Shown here: one piece after another, positions 8,313 to 16,373 of the stretch
Numbering within the stretch: position 1 is the stretch's first letter
Layout: every line of letters starts with the position of its first letter
DNA from: CAIKKV01 sp044346855
GTDB taxonomy: Bacteria > Verrucomicrobiota > Kiritimatiellia > CAIKKV01
Length of the DNA: 64,000 bases
NCBI GenBank assembly: GCA_044346855.1
Contig: JBIIYJ010000002.1
Span: 1 to 64,000, forward strand
Reading direction: 5' to 3'
The notes under the pieces: generated by a model
The model's database searches: none
The model's input: only the letters and a program-made list of their open reading frames with translations
Told to the model about the DNA's origin: nothing
Made by a program: the position numbers and the translations under genes

Positions 8313-8597
8313 CTAGTAGTACATCTGCCCGTACTTGTCGGCAAAGTAGTCGGCCGTCTTGCCGTCGGCGCAATCCACGCCGTCCCAGATGGCGAACACA
8401 AGGCCGGCGTACGGAATCAACCGGCACCATTCGCGCCAGTGGATTTCCTTGCCGTCGTTATAGGCCGCGCCGGCGCGGAGACCGAAGCAGCACCCGCCGA
8501 TGAAGCCCATGAACCCGCCCCGGGCCGCCGTGGCAGCCTGGGCCGAGGTGGAGGACAGCAGAACGGCGACCAGGAGAATCGAAAGCATTTTGCGCAT
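8313..8597 (-). CDS. Small secreted protein, paralogue of the next gene
   Basis: 94 aa from ATG at 8597. Signal peptide residues 1-22 (MLSILLVAVLLSSTSAQA). The mature part shares GGFMGFIGGCCFGLR, GKEIHWREW and WDGVDCADGKT with the neighbouring protein and ends in YY. Two adjacent Cys, a third Cys and many Gly suggest a compact disulfide-linked or membrane-associated peptide. No known family is recognised. It lies 13 bp after its paralogue, with a terminator directly downstream, so both form one short operon. Confidence 0.8.
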   Translation of the reverse strand: MRKMLSILLVAVLLSSTSAQAATAARGGFMGFIGGCCFGLRAGAAYNDGKEIHWREWCRLIPYAGLVFAIWDGVDCADGKTADYFADKYGQMYY

Positions 8598-8610
8598 GGT
8601 CAGTTCCCGT

Positions 8611-8898
8611 TTAGTAATACATTGAGCCATACTGGCTGGCCAGGTCGGACGTGGTCTTGCCGTTGGCGCAGTCGATGCCGTCCCAGATGCCCACCACGAG
8701 ACCCACCACGGGGATGATCCGGACCCATTCCCGCCAGTGGATTTCCTTGCCGGCATTATACGCCGTGCCGGTGCGGAGGCCGAAGCAGCAGCCGCCGATG
8801 AAACCCATGAACCCGCCGCGCCCGGCCGCCGGAGCCGCGGACGCCATTGTCGACGTCAGCATGACGGCGACCAGCATCGCAATAATCACTTTCTTCAT
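8611..8898 (-). CDS. Small secreted protein, first of a tandem pair
   Basis: 95 aa. A strong Shine-Dalgarno (AAGGAGGCGCT) precedes ATG at 8898. Signal peptide MKKVIIAMLVAVMLTSTMA is followed by the conserved block GGFMGFIGGCCFGLRTGTAY, GKEIHWREWVRIIPVVGLVV and a C-terminal YGSMYY. It is clearly a duplicate of the downstream 94-aa protein. The Gly-rich start and hydrophobic middle could form a short membrane hairpin. Function unknown. Confidence 0.8.
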   Translation of the reverse strand: MKKVIIAMLVAVMLTSTMASAAPAAGRGGFMGFIGGCCFGLRTGTAYNAGKEIHWREWVRIIPVVGLVVGIWDGIDCANGKTTSDLASQYGSMYY

Positions 8899-8919
8899 AG
8901 CGCCTCCTTGTTAGGGCGT

Positions 8920-8949
8920 GTTATAAGACCAAAAGGGGGGCAAATGCAA
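8920..8949 (-). promoter_or_regulatory. Probable promoter of the small secreted-protein pair
   Basis: Minus strand -10 TATAAC (8920-8925), 18-bp spacer, -35 TTGCAT (8944-8949). It sits directly after the stop codon of the LolA-like gene and about 20 bp before the start of the 95-aa gene. Confidence 0.5.
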
Positions 8950-8950
8950 T

Positions 8951-9748
8951 TTATTTCTTAATTGATTCTTCCGCTTCCAGGGGCGACAGGAAGCGCACTC
9001 CCGGAGCCTGCGCCCCGGCGTCAAAGGTCCCGGGCGCCATCGGCTCGTTCACGATCAGACTGTTAACCCGGAGGGTTTCCCGGACCTGAGTGCCATCCCG
9101 CCCCCGCGCCTCCGTTTTCTGGAGACAGGAAATCCAGATGCCCGGCTTGGCCTCGCGCCAACCTTCATACTGAGTGCATAGCAATCGATTGGTTGCAGCC
9201 GGAGAGCCAAAAAACTCGAGTCTGGCGAGGCGGCCCGTGGCATCGAGCGATAGAATTGTGTAGGGATGGGGCGGCGGCGGCTCGTAGGCCCGGCGGACGG
9301 GAAAACCGTCGGAGGGCGGCAGCGCCCGTTCCGGGTACTCCCGGATGCGGAAAAGCTGCTCGTCCGCCGTTCCCGGAACGCGCCGAACCTGGATCATTTC
9401 GCCCGGCGGGGCGTCCTCGATCGGAATCCGAACGCCCCGGTCCTGGCCCTCGATCCACTTGAATATCCCCTTCCCGTCGGCCACGATGCGCCGCTGCTCG
9501 GGCAGCGCCATCTCCACCTTCAGCCGGTCGGGCCGCTCGTACCAGACGCGGCTCAGGAACGACATCGACCCGCCCTCCGCCTCCGTCTCGCGCCGGATTT
9601 CGCACTGGATCGACTTCACCTTGCCGCTTTCAGCCAGCAACCGCTCCACCACGGCGTTGGCCTCCGGCTCCGCCGCCAGGCAGCACCGGACCAGGAGCCC
9701 GACGGTTGCCAGCCGGACCAGAAACACCTTGTAATAGTTCGTTTCCAT
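8951..9748 (-). CDS. LolA-like outer-membrane lipoprotein-sorting protein
   Basis: 265 aa from ATG at 9748 (METNYYKVF); an upstream ATG at 9787 would only add a polar extension before the signal sequence. A signal peptide occupies residues about 8-26. The rest alternates strands as in the LolA/LolB/DUF4292 fold: early helix AVVERLLAESGKVKSIQCEI, then WYERPDRLKVEM, ADGKGIFKWI, LSLDATGRLARLEFFG. Proteins of this fold bind lipid or lipoprotein acyl chains in the periplasm. It diverges from the DUF6941 gene. The fold is probable; a true LolA role is not shown, since no LolCDE genes are nearby. Confidence 0.6.
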   Translation of the reverse strand: METNYYKVFLVRLATVGLLVRCCLAAEPEANAVVERLLAESGKVKSIQCEIRRETEAEGGSMSFLSRVWYERPDRLKVEMALPEQRRIVADGKGIFKWIEGQDRGVRIPIEDAPPGEMIQVRRVPGTADEQLFRIREYPERALPPSDGFPVRRAYEPPPPHPYTILSLDATGRLARLEFFGSPAATNRLLCTQYEGWREAKPGIWISCLQKTEARGRDGTQVRETLRVNSLIVNEPMAPGTFDAGAQAPGVRFLSPLEAEESIKK

Positions 9749-9817
9749 CCGACCACTATACCAGCCCGCCCGAAGAAGAAAACCCAAAAGCGCGTCGTCT
9801 CTTTGCCTGCTTTGCCA

Positions 9818-9846
9818 TTGACAACCGGCAGGCGTCCGGCCATTCT
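9818..9846 (+). promoter_or_regulatory. Possible promoter of the DUF6941 gene
   Basis: TTGACA (9818-9823), 17-bp spacer, CATTCT (9841-9846), about 25 bp upstream of the ATG at 9871. The -35 is perfect and the -10 is weak. Confidence 0.4.
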
Positions 9847-9870
9847 TTCCTTTCAGTACGGAGAGACGGC

Positions 9871-10299
9871 ATGAACATCCAAATCGCGTGCCTGTGCGAC
9901 GCGGCCACCGACTACCAGGGCAAGCTCAACCTGCTCGGGACGTTTGACACCATTTTCGTCCGCGCCCTCCCGGCGGTCCATCCCAGCTGCGCCATCGTCC
10001 TGCGCGTCGTCTTCACCCACGACGAAACCGGCGCCCACCGCATCCGCATCAATTTCGTGGACGAGGACGGCAAGGCCGTCATCCAGGCGCTCGACCTGCC
10101 CTTCGACATCCGCATCCCGCAAGGCGCCCCCAGCCTGAGCCGCAATTTCATCCTCAACCTGCAGCAGCTCAAATTCTCCCGCGCCGGAGCCCACTCCGTC
10201 GACATCGCCATCGACGGCCGCCACGAGGTCTCCATCCCCCTCGCCATCCGCCAGGTTGCGGAGACCCCCGACGGACCCCCGCCCGCGCCCCCCGCTTGA
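9871..10299 (+). CDS. DUF6941 family protein
   Basis: 142 aa, starting at MNIQIACLCDAATDY after a GGAGAG site. The segment GKLNLLGTFDTIFVRALPAV, then CAIVLRVVF and SRNFILNLQQLKF, is characteristic of the DUF6941 family, small soluble beta-rich proteins of unknown function common in Verrucomicrobia-like genomes. There is no signal or membrane segment. It ends with a Pro/Ala-rich tail. The sugar isomerase gene follows after 69 bp. Confidence 0.75.
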   Translation: MNIQIACLCDAATDYQGKLNLLGTFDTIFVRALPAVHPSCAIVLRVVFTHDETGAHRIRINFVDEDGKAVIQALDLPFDIRIPQGAPSLSRNFILNLQQLKFSRAGAHSVDIAIDGRHEVSIPLAIRQVAETPDGPPPAPPA

Positions 10300-10368
10300 T
10301 ACCCGCCGCCGCACCGGGCGGCCGGCGGAAAACCAGTACGAACCACACGATCGGAAAGGACGGCATGT

Positions 10369-11361
10369 ATGGGCAGACCAGTCACCTTGTTCACGGGCCA
10401 GTTCGCGGACATCCCCCTCGAGACCCTCTGCAAGAAGGCCAAGGCCTGGGGCTATGACGGACTCGAGCTCGCCTGCTGGGGCGATCACGTGGACGTGTCC
10501 CGCGCGGCCAAGGACCTCGCCTACGCCAAGAGCCGCAAGGAAATCCTCGCCGCCCACGGCCTGAAGCTCTTCGCCATCAGCCACCACCTCGCCGGCCAGC
10601 TGGTCTGCGACCCCAACAACGACGAGCGCTCCGACCTGTTCGCCCCCAAGGAGTGCCACGGCAACGCCGAGAAGAAGCGCGCCTGGGCCGTCCAGACCAT
10701 GAAGGACGCCGCGGTCGCCGCCAAGAACATCGGCGTCAAGGTCGTCAACGGCTTCACGGGCTCGGGCATCTGGCACATGATCTACAGCTTCCCGCCCGTC
10801 AGCGACGCGATGATCCAGAAGGGGTTCGACGACTTCGCGGCTCTCTGGAACCCCATCCTGGACGTGTTCGACAAGAACGGGGTCCGCTTCGCCCTCGAAG
10901 TGCATCCCACGGAAATCGCCTTCGACATCGTCACCGCCCGCCGCGCCCTGAAAGCCCTGAAGAACCGCAAGGCCTTCGGCTTCAACTTCGACCCGAGCCA
11001 TCTGCACTGGCAGATGGTGGACCCGGTCCGCTTCATCAAGGCGTTCCCGGACCGCATCTACCACGTCCACATGAAGGACGCCGCGGTGACGCTCGACGGC
11101 GAAACCGGGATCCTGGCCTCGCACCTGAACTTCGGGACGCCCGGCCGCGGCTGGGATTTCCGCAGCCTCGGCCGCGGCCAGATCAAGTTCGAGGAGATCA
11201 TCCGCACCCTGAACGCGATCAACTACAACGGCCCGCTCTCGGTGGAATGGGAAGACGCCATGATGGACCGCGAGCACGGCGCGCCCGAGGCCGCCGCCTT
11301 CGTCAAGAAGCTCGACTTCCCCAAGTCGGACCGCGTGTTTGACGAGGCGTTCGGAAAATAG
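10369..11361 (+). CDS. Sugar phosphate isomerase/epimerase (xylose-isomerase-like TIM barrel)
   Basis: 330 aa, cytosolic. Barrel strands are visible with conserved acidic and His residues: YDGLELACWGDH, RFALEVHPTEIAFD, FNFDPSHLHWQ, IYHVHMKDAA and GPLSVEWEDAMMDRE. The Glu-His-Asp-His-Glu spacing is that of metal-dependent AP-endonuclease-2/IolE-like isomerases. These interconvert keto and aldo sugars or inosose-type cyclitols; the substrate here cannot be deduced. A large palindromic repeat follows the stop. Confidence 0.85.
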   Translation: MGRPVTLFTGQFADIPLETLCKKAKAWGYDGLELACWGDHVDVSRAAKDLAYAKSRKEILAAHGLKLFAISHHLAGQLVCDPNNDERSDLFAPKECHGNAEKKRAWAVQTMKDAAVAAKNIGVKVVNGFTGSGIWHMIYSFPPVSDAMIQKGFDDFAALWNPILDVFDKNGVRFALEVHPTEIAFDIVTARRALKALKNRKAFGFNFDPSHLHWQMVDPVRFIKAFPDRIYHVHMKDAAVTLDGETGILASHLNFGTPGRGWDFRSLGRGQIKFEEIIRTLNAINYNGPLSVEWEDAMMDREHGAPEAAAFVKKLDFPKSDRVFDEAFGK

Positions 11362-11370
11362 CCCGGCAAA

Positions 11371-11502
11371 AGAGGGTTCGGGGTTCAGGGTTCAGGGGGG
11401 CAGGGTTCAGGAATAGGTCCTATAGGACTTATAGGTCCTATTGCCCAGCCCTTGAAACCCTGAACCGCTGAACCCCCGAACCCCGAACCCTGAACCCTTG
11501 CC
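11371..11502. repeat. Large imperfect palindrome between isomerase and ABC permease genes
   Basis: Left arm: repeated GGGTTCGGGGTTCAGGGTTC (11373-11412). Right arm: its complement, repeated CCCGAACCC/CCCTGAACCC (11455-11499). The centre (11412-11442) is a near-palindrome, AATAGGTCCTAT facing ATAGGTCCTATT. The element could fold into a long hairpin and may serve as a bidirectional terminator or a mobile palindromic repeat. Confidence 0.7.
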
Positions 11503-11510
11503 CCTCTCCC

Positions 11511-13184
11511 ATGCCCCTCTCAAACGCCCTACTCTACCAGGCCGCCTGCTCGTGGCGGAACAAGCTCCGGATGATGGGCCGGGACTCCCGGTTCAAGCTC
11601 ATCTTCATCACCCTGATTTTCGCGGGTTTCTTCCTGGGGCTGCGCGGCCTCTTCCTGATCGGCTTCCGGTTCATGGACGGCATGGGCGGGCTGAGCTCCC
11701 TGATCATCGGTCACCTGTTCGCGCTCTTCTTCCTGGGGCTGGGCGGCATGATGGTCGTCTCGGGCGTCGTCACCTCCTACTCCAGCCTCTATGAATCCCG
11801 GGAGGTGCCCTTCCTCCTCTCCCTGCCCGCCACGAACCGCCAGATCGTGATGAGCCAGATCACCGAATCCATCGCGCTTTCCTCCTGGGCCTTCTTCTTC
11901 ATCATCATCCCGTTCATCAGCGCCTACCAGGCGCACAAGGACCTTTCGCCGCTCTTCCTGCTCTGGTCGTTCCTGTTCGCGATTCCCTTCCTGATCCTGA
12001 CCGCCGGCCTGGGCGCCCTGGTGGTGCTGGCCGCGATCCGCTGGGTCCCCCGGGGCCGCACGCTGCTCCTCGCCGGACTGGGCCTCGGGGTCCTCGCCGG
12101 CCTCGCCGTGCTGGTTGCGCTCATGGGCCGCTACCGCAGCGCCGAGTCGGAAGAGGTGTTCATGCTGACCAACCTGGTGCCCGGCATGAAGGCCGCCTCA
12201 CAGCCGTTCTGGCCGAGCTGGTGGATGGCCGAGGGGTTGATGGCCGTCTCCCGCGGCCTCTGGGGGCGGGGCCTGCTCTTTCTCCTGCTGCTCGGGTCGA
12301 ACGCCCTGCTTGTGCTGACCGCCGTCGAGATGCTCGGCGCGGCCGTCTTCTACGAATCCTGGCAGCGCGCCGCGGGGGACTCCTCGCCCGGCCGCCGGGC
12401 CCCGATCCTGCTGGCGGGGCTCGAACGGATCGCCGCCCGCCTTCTTCCCCCCGATATCCGGGCCATGGCGTTCAAGGACATCCGGACCTTCCTGCGGGAC
12501 CCGGCCCAGTGGGTGCAGAGCATGATCTTCTTCGGCCTGCTCGGCCTCTACTTCTCCAACCTGCGGGCCTTCCGCTACAACCTGATGCCCGAGGTCTGGC
12601 GCAGCTTCGTCTCCTTCCTCAACGTATTCAGCGTCTCCGCCGTGCTCTGCTCCCTGGGCGCCCGCTTCATCTACCCCCAGCTCAGCCTGGAGGGGCACGG
12701 CTTCTGGATCCTCAACCTCGCGCCCACCACCCCCCGCCGCATCCTGTACGCCAAGTTCACCCTCTCCGCCCTGACCATGCTGCTGATCAGCCTCGGGCTG
12801 GTTCTCGTCTCCACCGCCATGCTGGAGGCCAGCACCCCGGTCCGGCTGGTGACGCTGGGGATCGGCGTGGCCGTTCCCCTGGCCGTGGCCGGCCTCTCCA
12901 CCGGCCTCGGCGCCGTCTTCATGGACCTGCGCGAGCGCAATCCGGCCGCCATCGTCTCCGGCTTCGGCGGCACGCTCAACCTCGTGCTCTCCCTGGCCTT
13001 CATGCTCACGGCCATCCTCCCCTTCGCCGTCCTGTTCCACCAGGCGCTCCTCGGCCACCTTCCCGGCTCCCTCTTCCGCTGGGGCGTCACCCTCGCCTCG
13101 GCCTGGTGCCTCCTGATCACCCTCGCCGCCGTCGTCATCCCCCTCACCCTCGCCGTCCGCAGCCTCACCCGCCGGGATTATTGA
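11511..13184 (+). CDS. ABC exporter-type permease, about 12 membrane segments
   Basis: 557 aa. Hydrophobic segments run throughout (for example LIFITLIFAGFFLGLRGLF and LFALFFLGLGGMMVVSGVV), with a central loop around residues 295-335. FLLSLPATNRQIVMSQI and LNLAPTTPRRILYAKF are the paired cytoplasmic motifs of ABC-2-like/'putative ABC exporter' permeases. The two halves look like an internal duplication. No ATPase partner is adjacent, so it must be encoded elsewhere. The start directly follows the palindromic repeat, without a convincing ribosome site. Confidence 0.75.
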   Translation: MPLSNALLYQAACSWRNKLRMMGRDSRFKLIFITLIFAGFFLGLRGLFLIGFRFMDGMGGLSSLIIGHLFALFFLGLGGMMVVSGVVTSYSSLYESREVPFLLSLPATNRQIVMSQITESIALSSWAFFFIIIPFISAYQAHKDLSPLFLLWSFLFAIPFLILTAGLGALVVLAAIRWVPRGRTLLLAGLGLGVLAGLAVLVALMGRYRSAESEEVFMLTNLVPGMKAASQPFWPSWWMAEGLMAVSRGLWGRGLLFLLLLGSNALLVLTAVEMLGAAVFYESWQRAAGDSSPGRRAPILLAGLERIAARLLPPDIRAMAFKDIRTFLRDPAQWVQSMIFFGLLGLYFSNLRAFRYNLMPEVWRSFVSFLNVFSVSAVLCSLGARFIYPQLSLEGHGFWILNLAPTTPRRILYAKFTLSALTMLLISLGLVLVSTAMLEASTPVRLVTLGIGVAVPLAVAGLSTGLGAVFMDLRERNPAAIVSGFGGTLNLVLSLAFMLTAILPFAVLFHQALLGHLPGSLFRWGVTLASAWCLLITLAAVVIPLTLAVRSLTRRDY

Positions 13185-13185
13185 A

Positions 13186-13213
13186 GAATAGCGGATAGCG
13201 GATAGCGAATAGC
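13186..13213. repeat. Short GAATAGC/GGATAGC tandem repeat
   Basis: AGAATAGCGGATAGCGGATA and GCGAATAGC follow directly after a stop codon. A variant of the same 7-8-base unit recurs at 20922-20955, again directly after a stop. Confidence 0.5.
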
Positions 13214-13287
13214 CGTATCGCCTTGTAAGACGCCAGGGGTTTTGCCATACTGCCATTTCCTGAAACGAGTCGAAAGGGGTAGCGCTC

Positions 13288-15213
13288 ATGGCCGGCACAC
13301 GCATCCTGCTGGTGGAAGACAATCCCGCCATCGCCGCGGAGATTAAATCCTCCCTTGAAAAGCTCGGCTATGAAGTCCACCCCCCCTTCCGCACGGGCAA
13401 GGACGCCGTCAAGGCCGCCTACGCCGCCAAGGCCGACCTCGCCCTCGTCGACACCCGCCTCAAGGGCCGCCCCAACGGCGTCGAAACCGGCTCCAGCCTC
13501 CGCCACACCCGCCAGATTCCCGTCATCTTCATCGCCGAAAAGGCCGACGCCGCCATTCTCGAGGACGTCAAAACCCCGGCCCTCTTCGGTTACATCCACC
13601 CCCCGTTCGAAAAGACCGACCTCAAGATCGCCATCGAGATCGCCCTCTTCCGCCACCGCTCCGAGGCCGTGCTCGAGGAGAACCGCCGCTGGTTCGCCAC
13701 CGCCCTCGACTCCATCGGCGACGGCGTCATCGCCGCCGGCCGCGACGGCGTCATCACCTACATGAACCCCACCGCCGAGGCCATCACCCTCTGGAAAAAA
13801 AAGGACGCCATCGGCCGCCGCCTCGAAGAACTGGGCGTCACCCGCCACCTCGAAACCAACGAGCCCATCGAGGTCATCGGCATGCGGACGCTGCGCGACG
13901 GCGTGAACGAGGGCGACGACTCCAAGGTCTTCGCCTTCTACGACCGCGCCGACCAGCGCAAGGACATCCTCGCCTCCTCCTCCCCCATCCTCTCCCCGGG
14001 CGGCGGCGTCGAGGGAGTCATCATCGTCATCCACGACGTCACCAGCCGCCGCATCCACGAACGCCACCACCACAGCATCGAGAAGATGGAGGCCCTCGGC
14101 AAGCTCTCCAGCACGGTCGCCCACGAGTTCAGCACCCTCTTCGGCGTCATCACCGGCTACGCCTCCTCCCTCCTCGCCAGCCTGGCCAGCAACACCCCCG
14201 CCTACGAGGACGCCCAGAAGCTGCTCGACGCCGCGCGCCACGGGCAGGACCTGACCCGCCGCATCCTCGTCATCGCCCGCGCCAGCAACGCCGAGGGCGA
14301 CATCCGCCTCCAGGCCGTCTCCCTCCGCCAGACCGTCCGCCGCGCCATCGAGAACGCCCAGCCCGCCCTCGCCCGCGGCCGCGTGGAGGTCAAGTTCCTG
14401 GAAACGGAACACATGCCGTACGTCATGGCCGACCCCGCCCAGATGGTGGACGTACTCACGGACTTTTTCTACAACGCCGCCGAGGCCATGCCCGGCGGCG
14501 GCGTCATCCGGGTGAACGTCCAGGACCAGATGGTCAAGCGCCCCGACCTGAAGGCCAACCCCAAGGCGGCCAGCGGCCCCTATGCCGTCATCCGCATCAC
14601 CGACACAGGCACCGGCATCCCGCCCGACGTCCTGGAGCGCATCTTCGAGCCCTTCTTCTCGACCAAGAAAAACCGCGGCGTGGGGCTGGGCCTGGCCGTG
14701 GCCAACAGCGCCATCCTCGGCTACGGCGGCTGGATCCGGGTGCGCAGCAAAGCCGGCGAAGGCACCACCTTCCACCTGTTCATCCCCATCGCCGCCCCCA
14801 AGGCCGGCGGCGCCCCCCGGCACGACCAGACGCCCCTGTTCCTCCTCATCGACCACGAGCAGGACCTGCTCAACGAGACGGCCGCCATCCTCAAGGCCGA
14901 GGGCTTCCGCGTCCAGGCCGCCGACTCGGCCGCCGCCGGCCTCGCCCTTTACCGGAAGAACCCCGACGCCTACGCGCTCTGCATCGTGGACGCCATCATG
15001 ACGGATATGGAAACCGACGAGATGGTGCGCAAACTGCTGGAGATCAAGCCCGGCACCCCCCTCATCATCACCTCCGGCTTCTCGCGCGACTACATGCGGC
15101 GCTTCATGCCGCGCAGCGAATGGGCCTTCGTGCAGAAGCCGGTCGAGCGCGACCCCCTTATCACCGCCATCAACCGCCTGCTGGACGAAGAGTCCGAGAC
15201 CCCGGCTTCATGA
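13288..15213 (+). CDS. Hybrid sensor histidine kinase (REC-PAS-HisKA-HATPase-REC)
   Basis: 641 aa, soluble, with no membrane segments. The N-terminal receiver (1-115) has phosphoacceptor Asp near 55 (LALVDTRLKG). A PAS domain follows (about 125-255). The dimerisation helix carries His near 280 (LSSTVAHEFSTLFG). The ATPase domain shows the N box FFYNAAEAM, G1 DTGTGIPPD and G2 GVGLGLAV. A second receiver (about 500-625) has Asp near 568 (CIVDAIMTD) and a Lys in VQKPVE. Input is therefore cytoplasmic or phosphorelay-based. The stop overlaps the namZ start by ATGA, so it is translationally coupled to the MurNAc salvage genes and may sense a wall-derived signal (inference). Confidence 0.9.
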   Translation: MAGTRILLVEDNPAIAAEIKSSLEKLGYEVHPPFRTGKDAVKAAYAAKADLALVDTRLKGRPNGVETGSSLRHTRQIPVIFIAEKADAAILEDVKTPALFGYIHPPFEKTDLKIAIEIALFRHRSEAVLEENRRWFATALDSIGDGVIAAGRDGVITYMNPTAEAITLWKKKDAIGRRLEELGVTRHLETNEPIEVIGMRTLRDGVNEGDDSKVFAFYDRADQRKDILASSSPILSPGGGVEGVIIVIHDVTSRRIHERHHHSIEKMEALGKLSSTVAHEFSTLFGVITGYASSLLASLASNTPAYEDAQKLLDAARHGQDLTRRILVIARASNAEGDIRLQAVSLRQTVRRAIENAQPALARGRVEVKFLETEHMPYVMADPAQMVDVLTDFFYNAAEAMPGGGVIRVNVQDQMVKRPDLKANPKAASGPYAVIRITDTGTGIPPDVLERIFEPFFSTKKNRGVGLGLAVANSAILGYGGWIRVRSKAGEGTTFHLFIPIAAPKAGGAPRHDQTPLFLLIDHEQDLLNETAAILKAEGFRVQAADSAAAGLALYRKNPDAYALCIVDAIMTDMETDEMVRKLLEIKPGTPLIITSGFSRDYMRRFMPRSEWAFVQKPVERDPLITAINRLLDEESETPAS

Positions 15214-16373
15214 GCGCCCGCTTCCGCCCGGGCATCGAATCCCTGATCGCCGCCGGCTCGCTCGCGGGCCGCCGCGTGGGGCTGGTTTCCCACACCGCCG
15301 CGCTCACCGCGGACGGCGCCACCGCCGCCGAAGCCCTCCAGGCCGCCCCCGGCGTCACGCTGGCCGCCCTGTTCGCCCCGGAACACGGCTTCTTCGGAGC
15401 CGCCGGCGCGGGCGATCCCGTCCACACCCGCCGCCACCCCGTCTGGGGCATCCCCGTCTATTCGCTCTACGGCCGCCGCCTGGCCCCCACCCCCGCCCAT
15501 TTCCGGAAACTGGACGTGCTGGTCGTCGACCTGCAGGACCTCGGCGCCCGCTGCTACACCTACGTCTCCACCCTCCGCCATGCGCTCGAAGCCGCCGCCG
15601 CCGCCGGCGTTCCCGTCGTGGTGGCCGACCGCCCCGTGCCCCTGCCCGCAACCCCCGACGGCCCCCTGCTCGAACCCGGCTTCGAAAGCTTTGTCGGCTG
15701 CATCCGCACCCCCCTCTGCTACGCCATGACCCCCGGCGAAACGGCCCTCTGGCTCAAGCGCGACCTGGGCCTCGCGCTCGACCTCTCCGTGGCGCGCCTC
15801 GCCGGCTGGCGCCGCGACCCGCTCCGCGCCCCCGGCTGGCCGCCCTGGGCCCCGCCCTCCCCCGGCATCCGCTCCTGGGAAACCGCGGCCTGCTACCTGG
15901 CCACGGTCTTCACCGAGGGCGTGGCCGCCATCAGCTGCGGGCGAACCACCACCCTGCCCTTCCAGGTCTTCGGGGCCCCCTGGCTCAAGGCCGAAGCGCT
16001 GCGCGACAGCCTGTCGGACGAGCGGCTGCCCGGCGTCGTCTTCCACCCCCACCCGTTCATCCCGCCGACCGACCCCTACGCCGGCCGGCTCATCCCCGGC
16101 CTGCGCCTGACCGTCACCGACCCCGCCCGCTTCCGCCCGGCCCTGACCTCCGTCGCGATCCTGGCCGGCCTGCAGCGGCTCCACGGCCGCCGCCGGATCT
16201 GGGGCGCCCCGGGGACCCGTCCCGAATTTTTCGACAAACTCTACGGCACAAACGCGGTCCGCCTCGCGCTGCTCGAGGGCGACACCGCCGCCGCCATCGC
16301 CGCCCGCTGGACGCCGGGCCTGGACGCCTTCGCCGCCTCCCGGGCCAGGGCCCTGCTCTATCCCCCCCGATGA
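15210..16373 (+). CDS. namZ: NamZ-type exo-beta-N-acetylmuramidase (DUF1343)
   Basis: 387 aa from the ATG overlapping the kinase stop. Family signatures are intact: LFAPEHGFFGAAGAG, GIPVYSLYG, VLVVDLQDLGARCYTYVSTL and WETAACYLATVFTEG. Characterised members (NamZ) remove terminal MurNAc residues from peptidoglycan fragments. No signal peptide is visible, which suggests action on imported fragments in the cytoplasm or export by an unusual route. Its stop overlaps the start of the MurU-AmgK fusion, so the free MurNAc it would release could pass directly to that enzyme. Confidence 0.85.
   Translation: MSARFRPGIESLIAAGSLAGRRVGLVSHTAALTADGATAAEALQAAPGVTLAALFAPEHGFFGAAGAGDPVHTRRHPVWGIPVYSLYGRRLAPTPAHFRKLDVLVVDLQDLGARCYTYVSTLRHALEAAAAAGVPVVVADRPVPLPATPDGPLLEPGFESFVGCIRTPLCYAMTPGETALWLKRDLGLALDLSVARLAGWRRDPLRAPGWPPWAPPSPGIRSWETAACYLATVFTEGVAAISCGRTTTLPFQVFGAPWLKAEALRDSLSDERLPGVVFHPHPFIPPTDPYAGRLIPGLRLTVTDPARFRPALTSVAILAGLQRLHGRRRIWGAPGTRPEFFDKLYGTNAVRLALLEGDTAAAIAARWTPGLDAFAASRARALLYPPR

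Noticed and set aside
12198..13331. Long antisense frame over the ABC permease gene
   Set aside because: Repetitive acidic Glu/Gly/Ala content typical of antisense of a high-GC gene.
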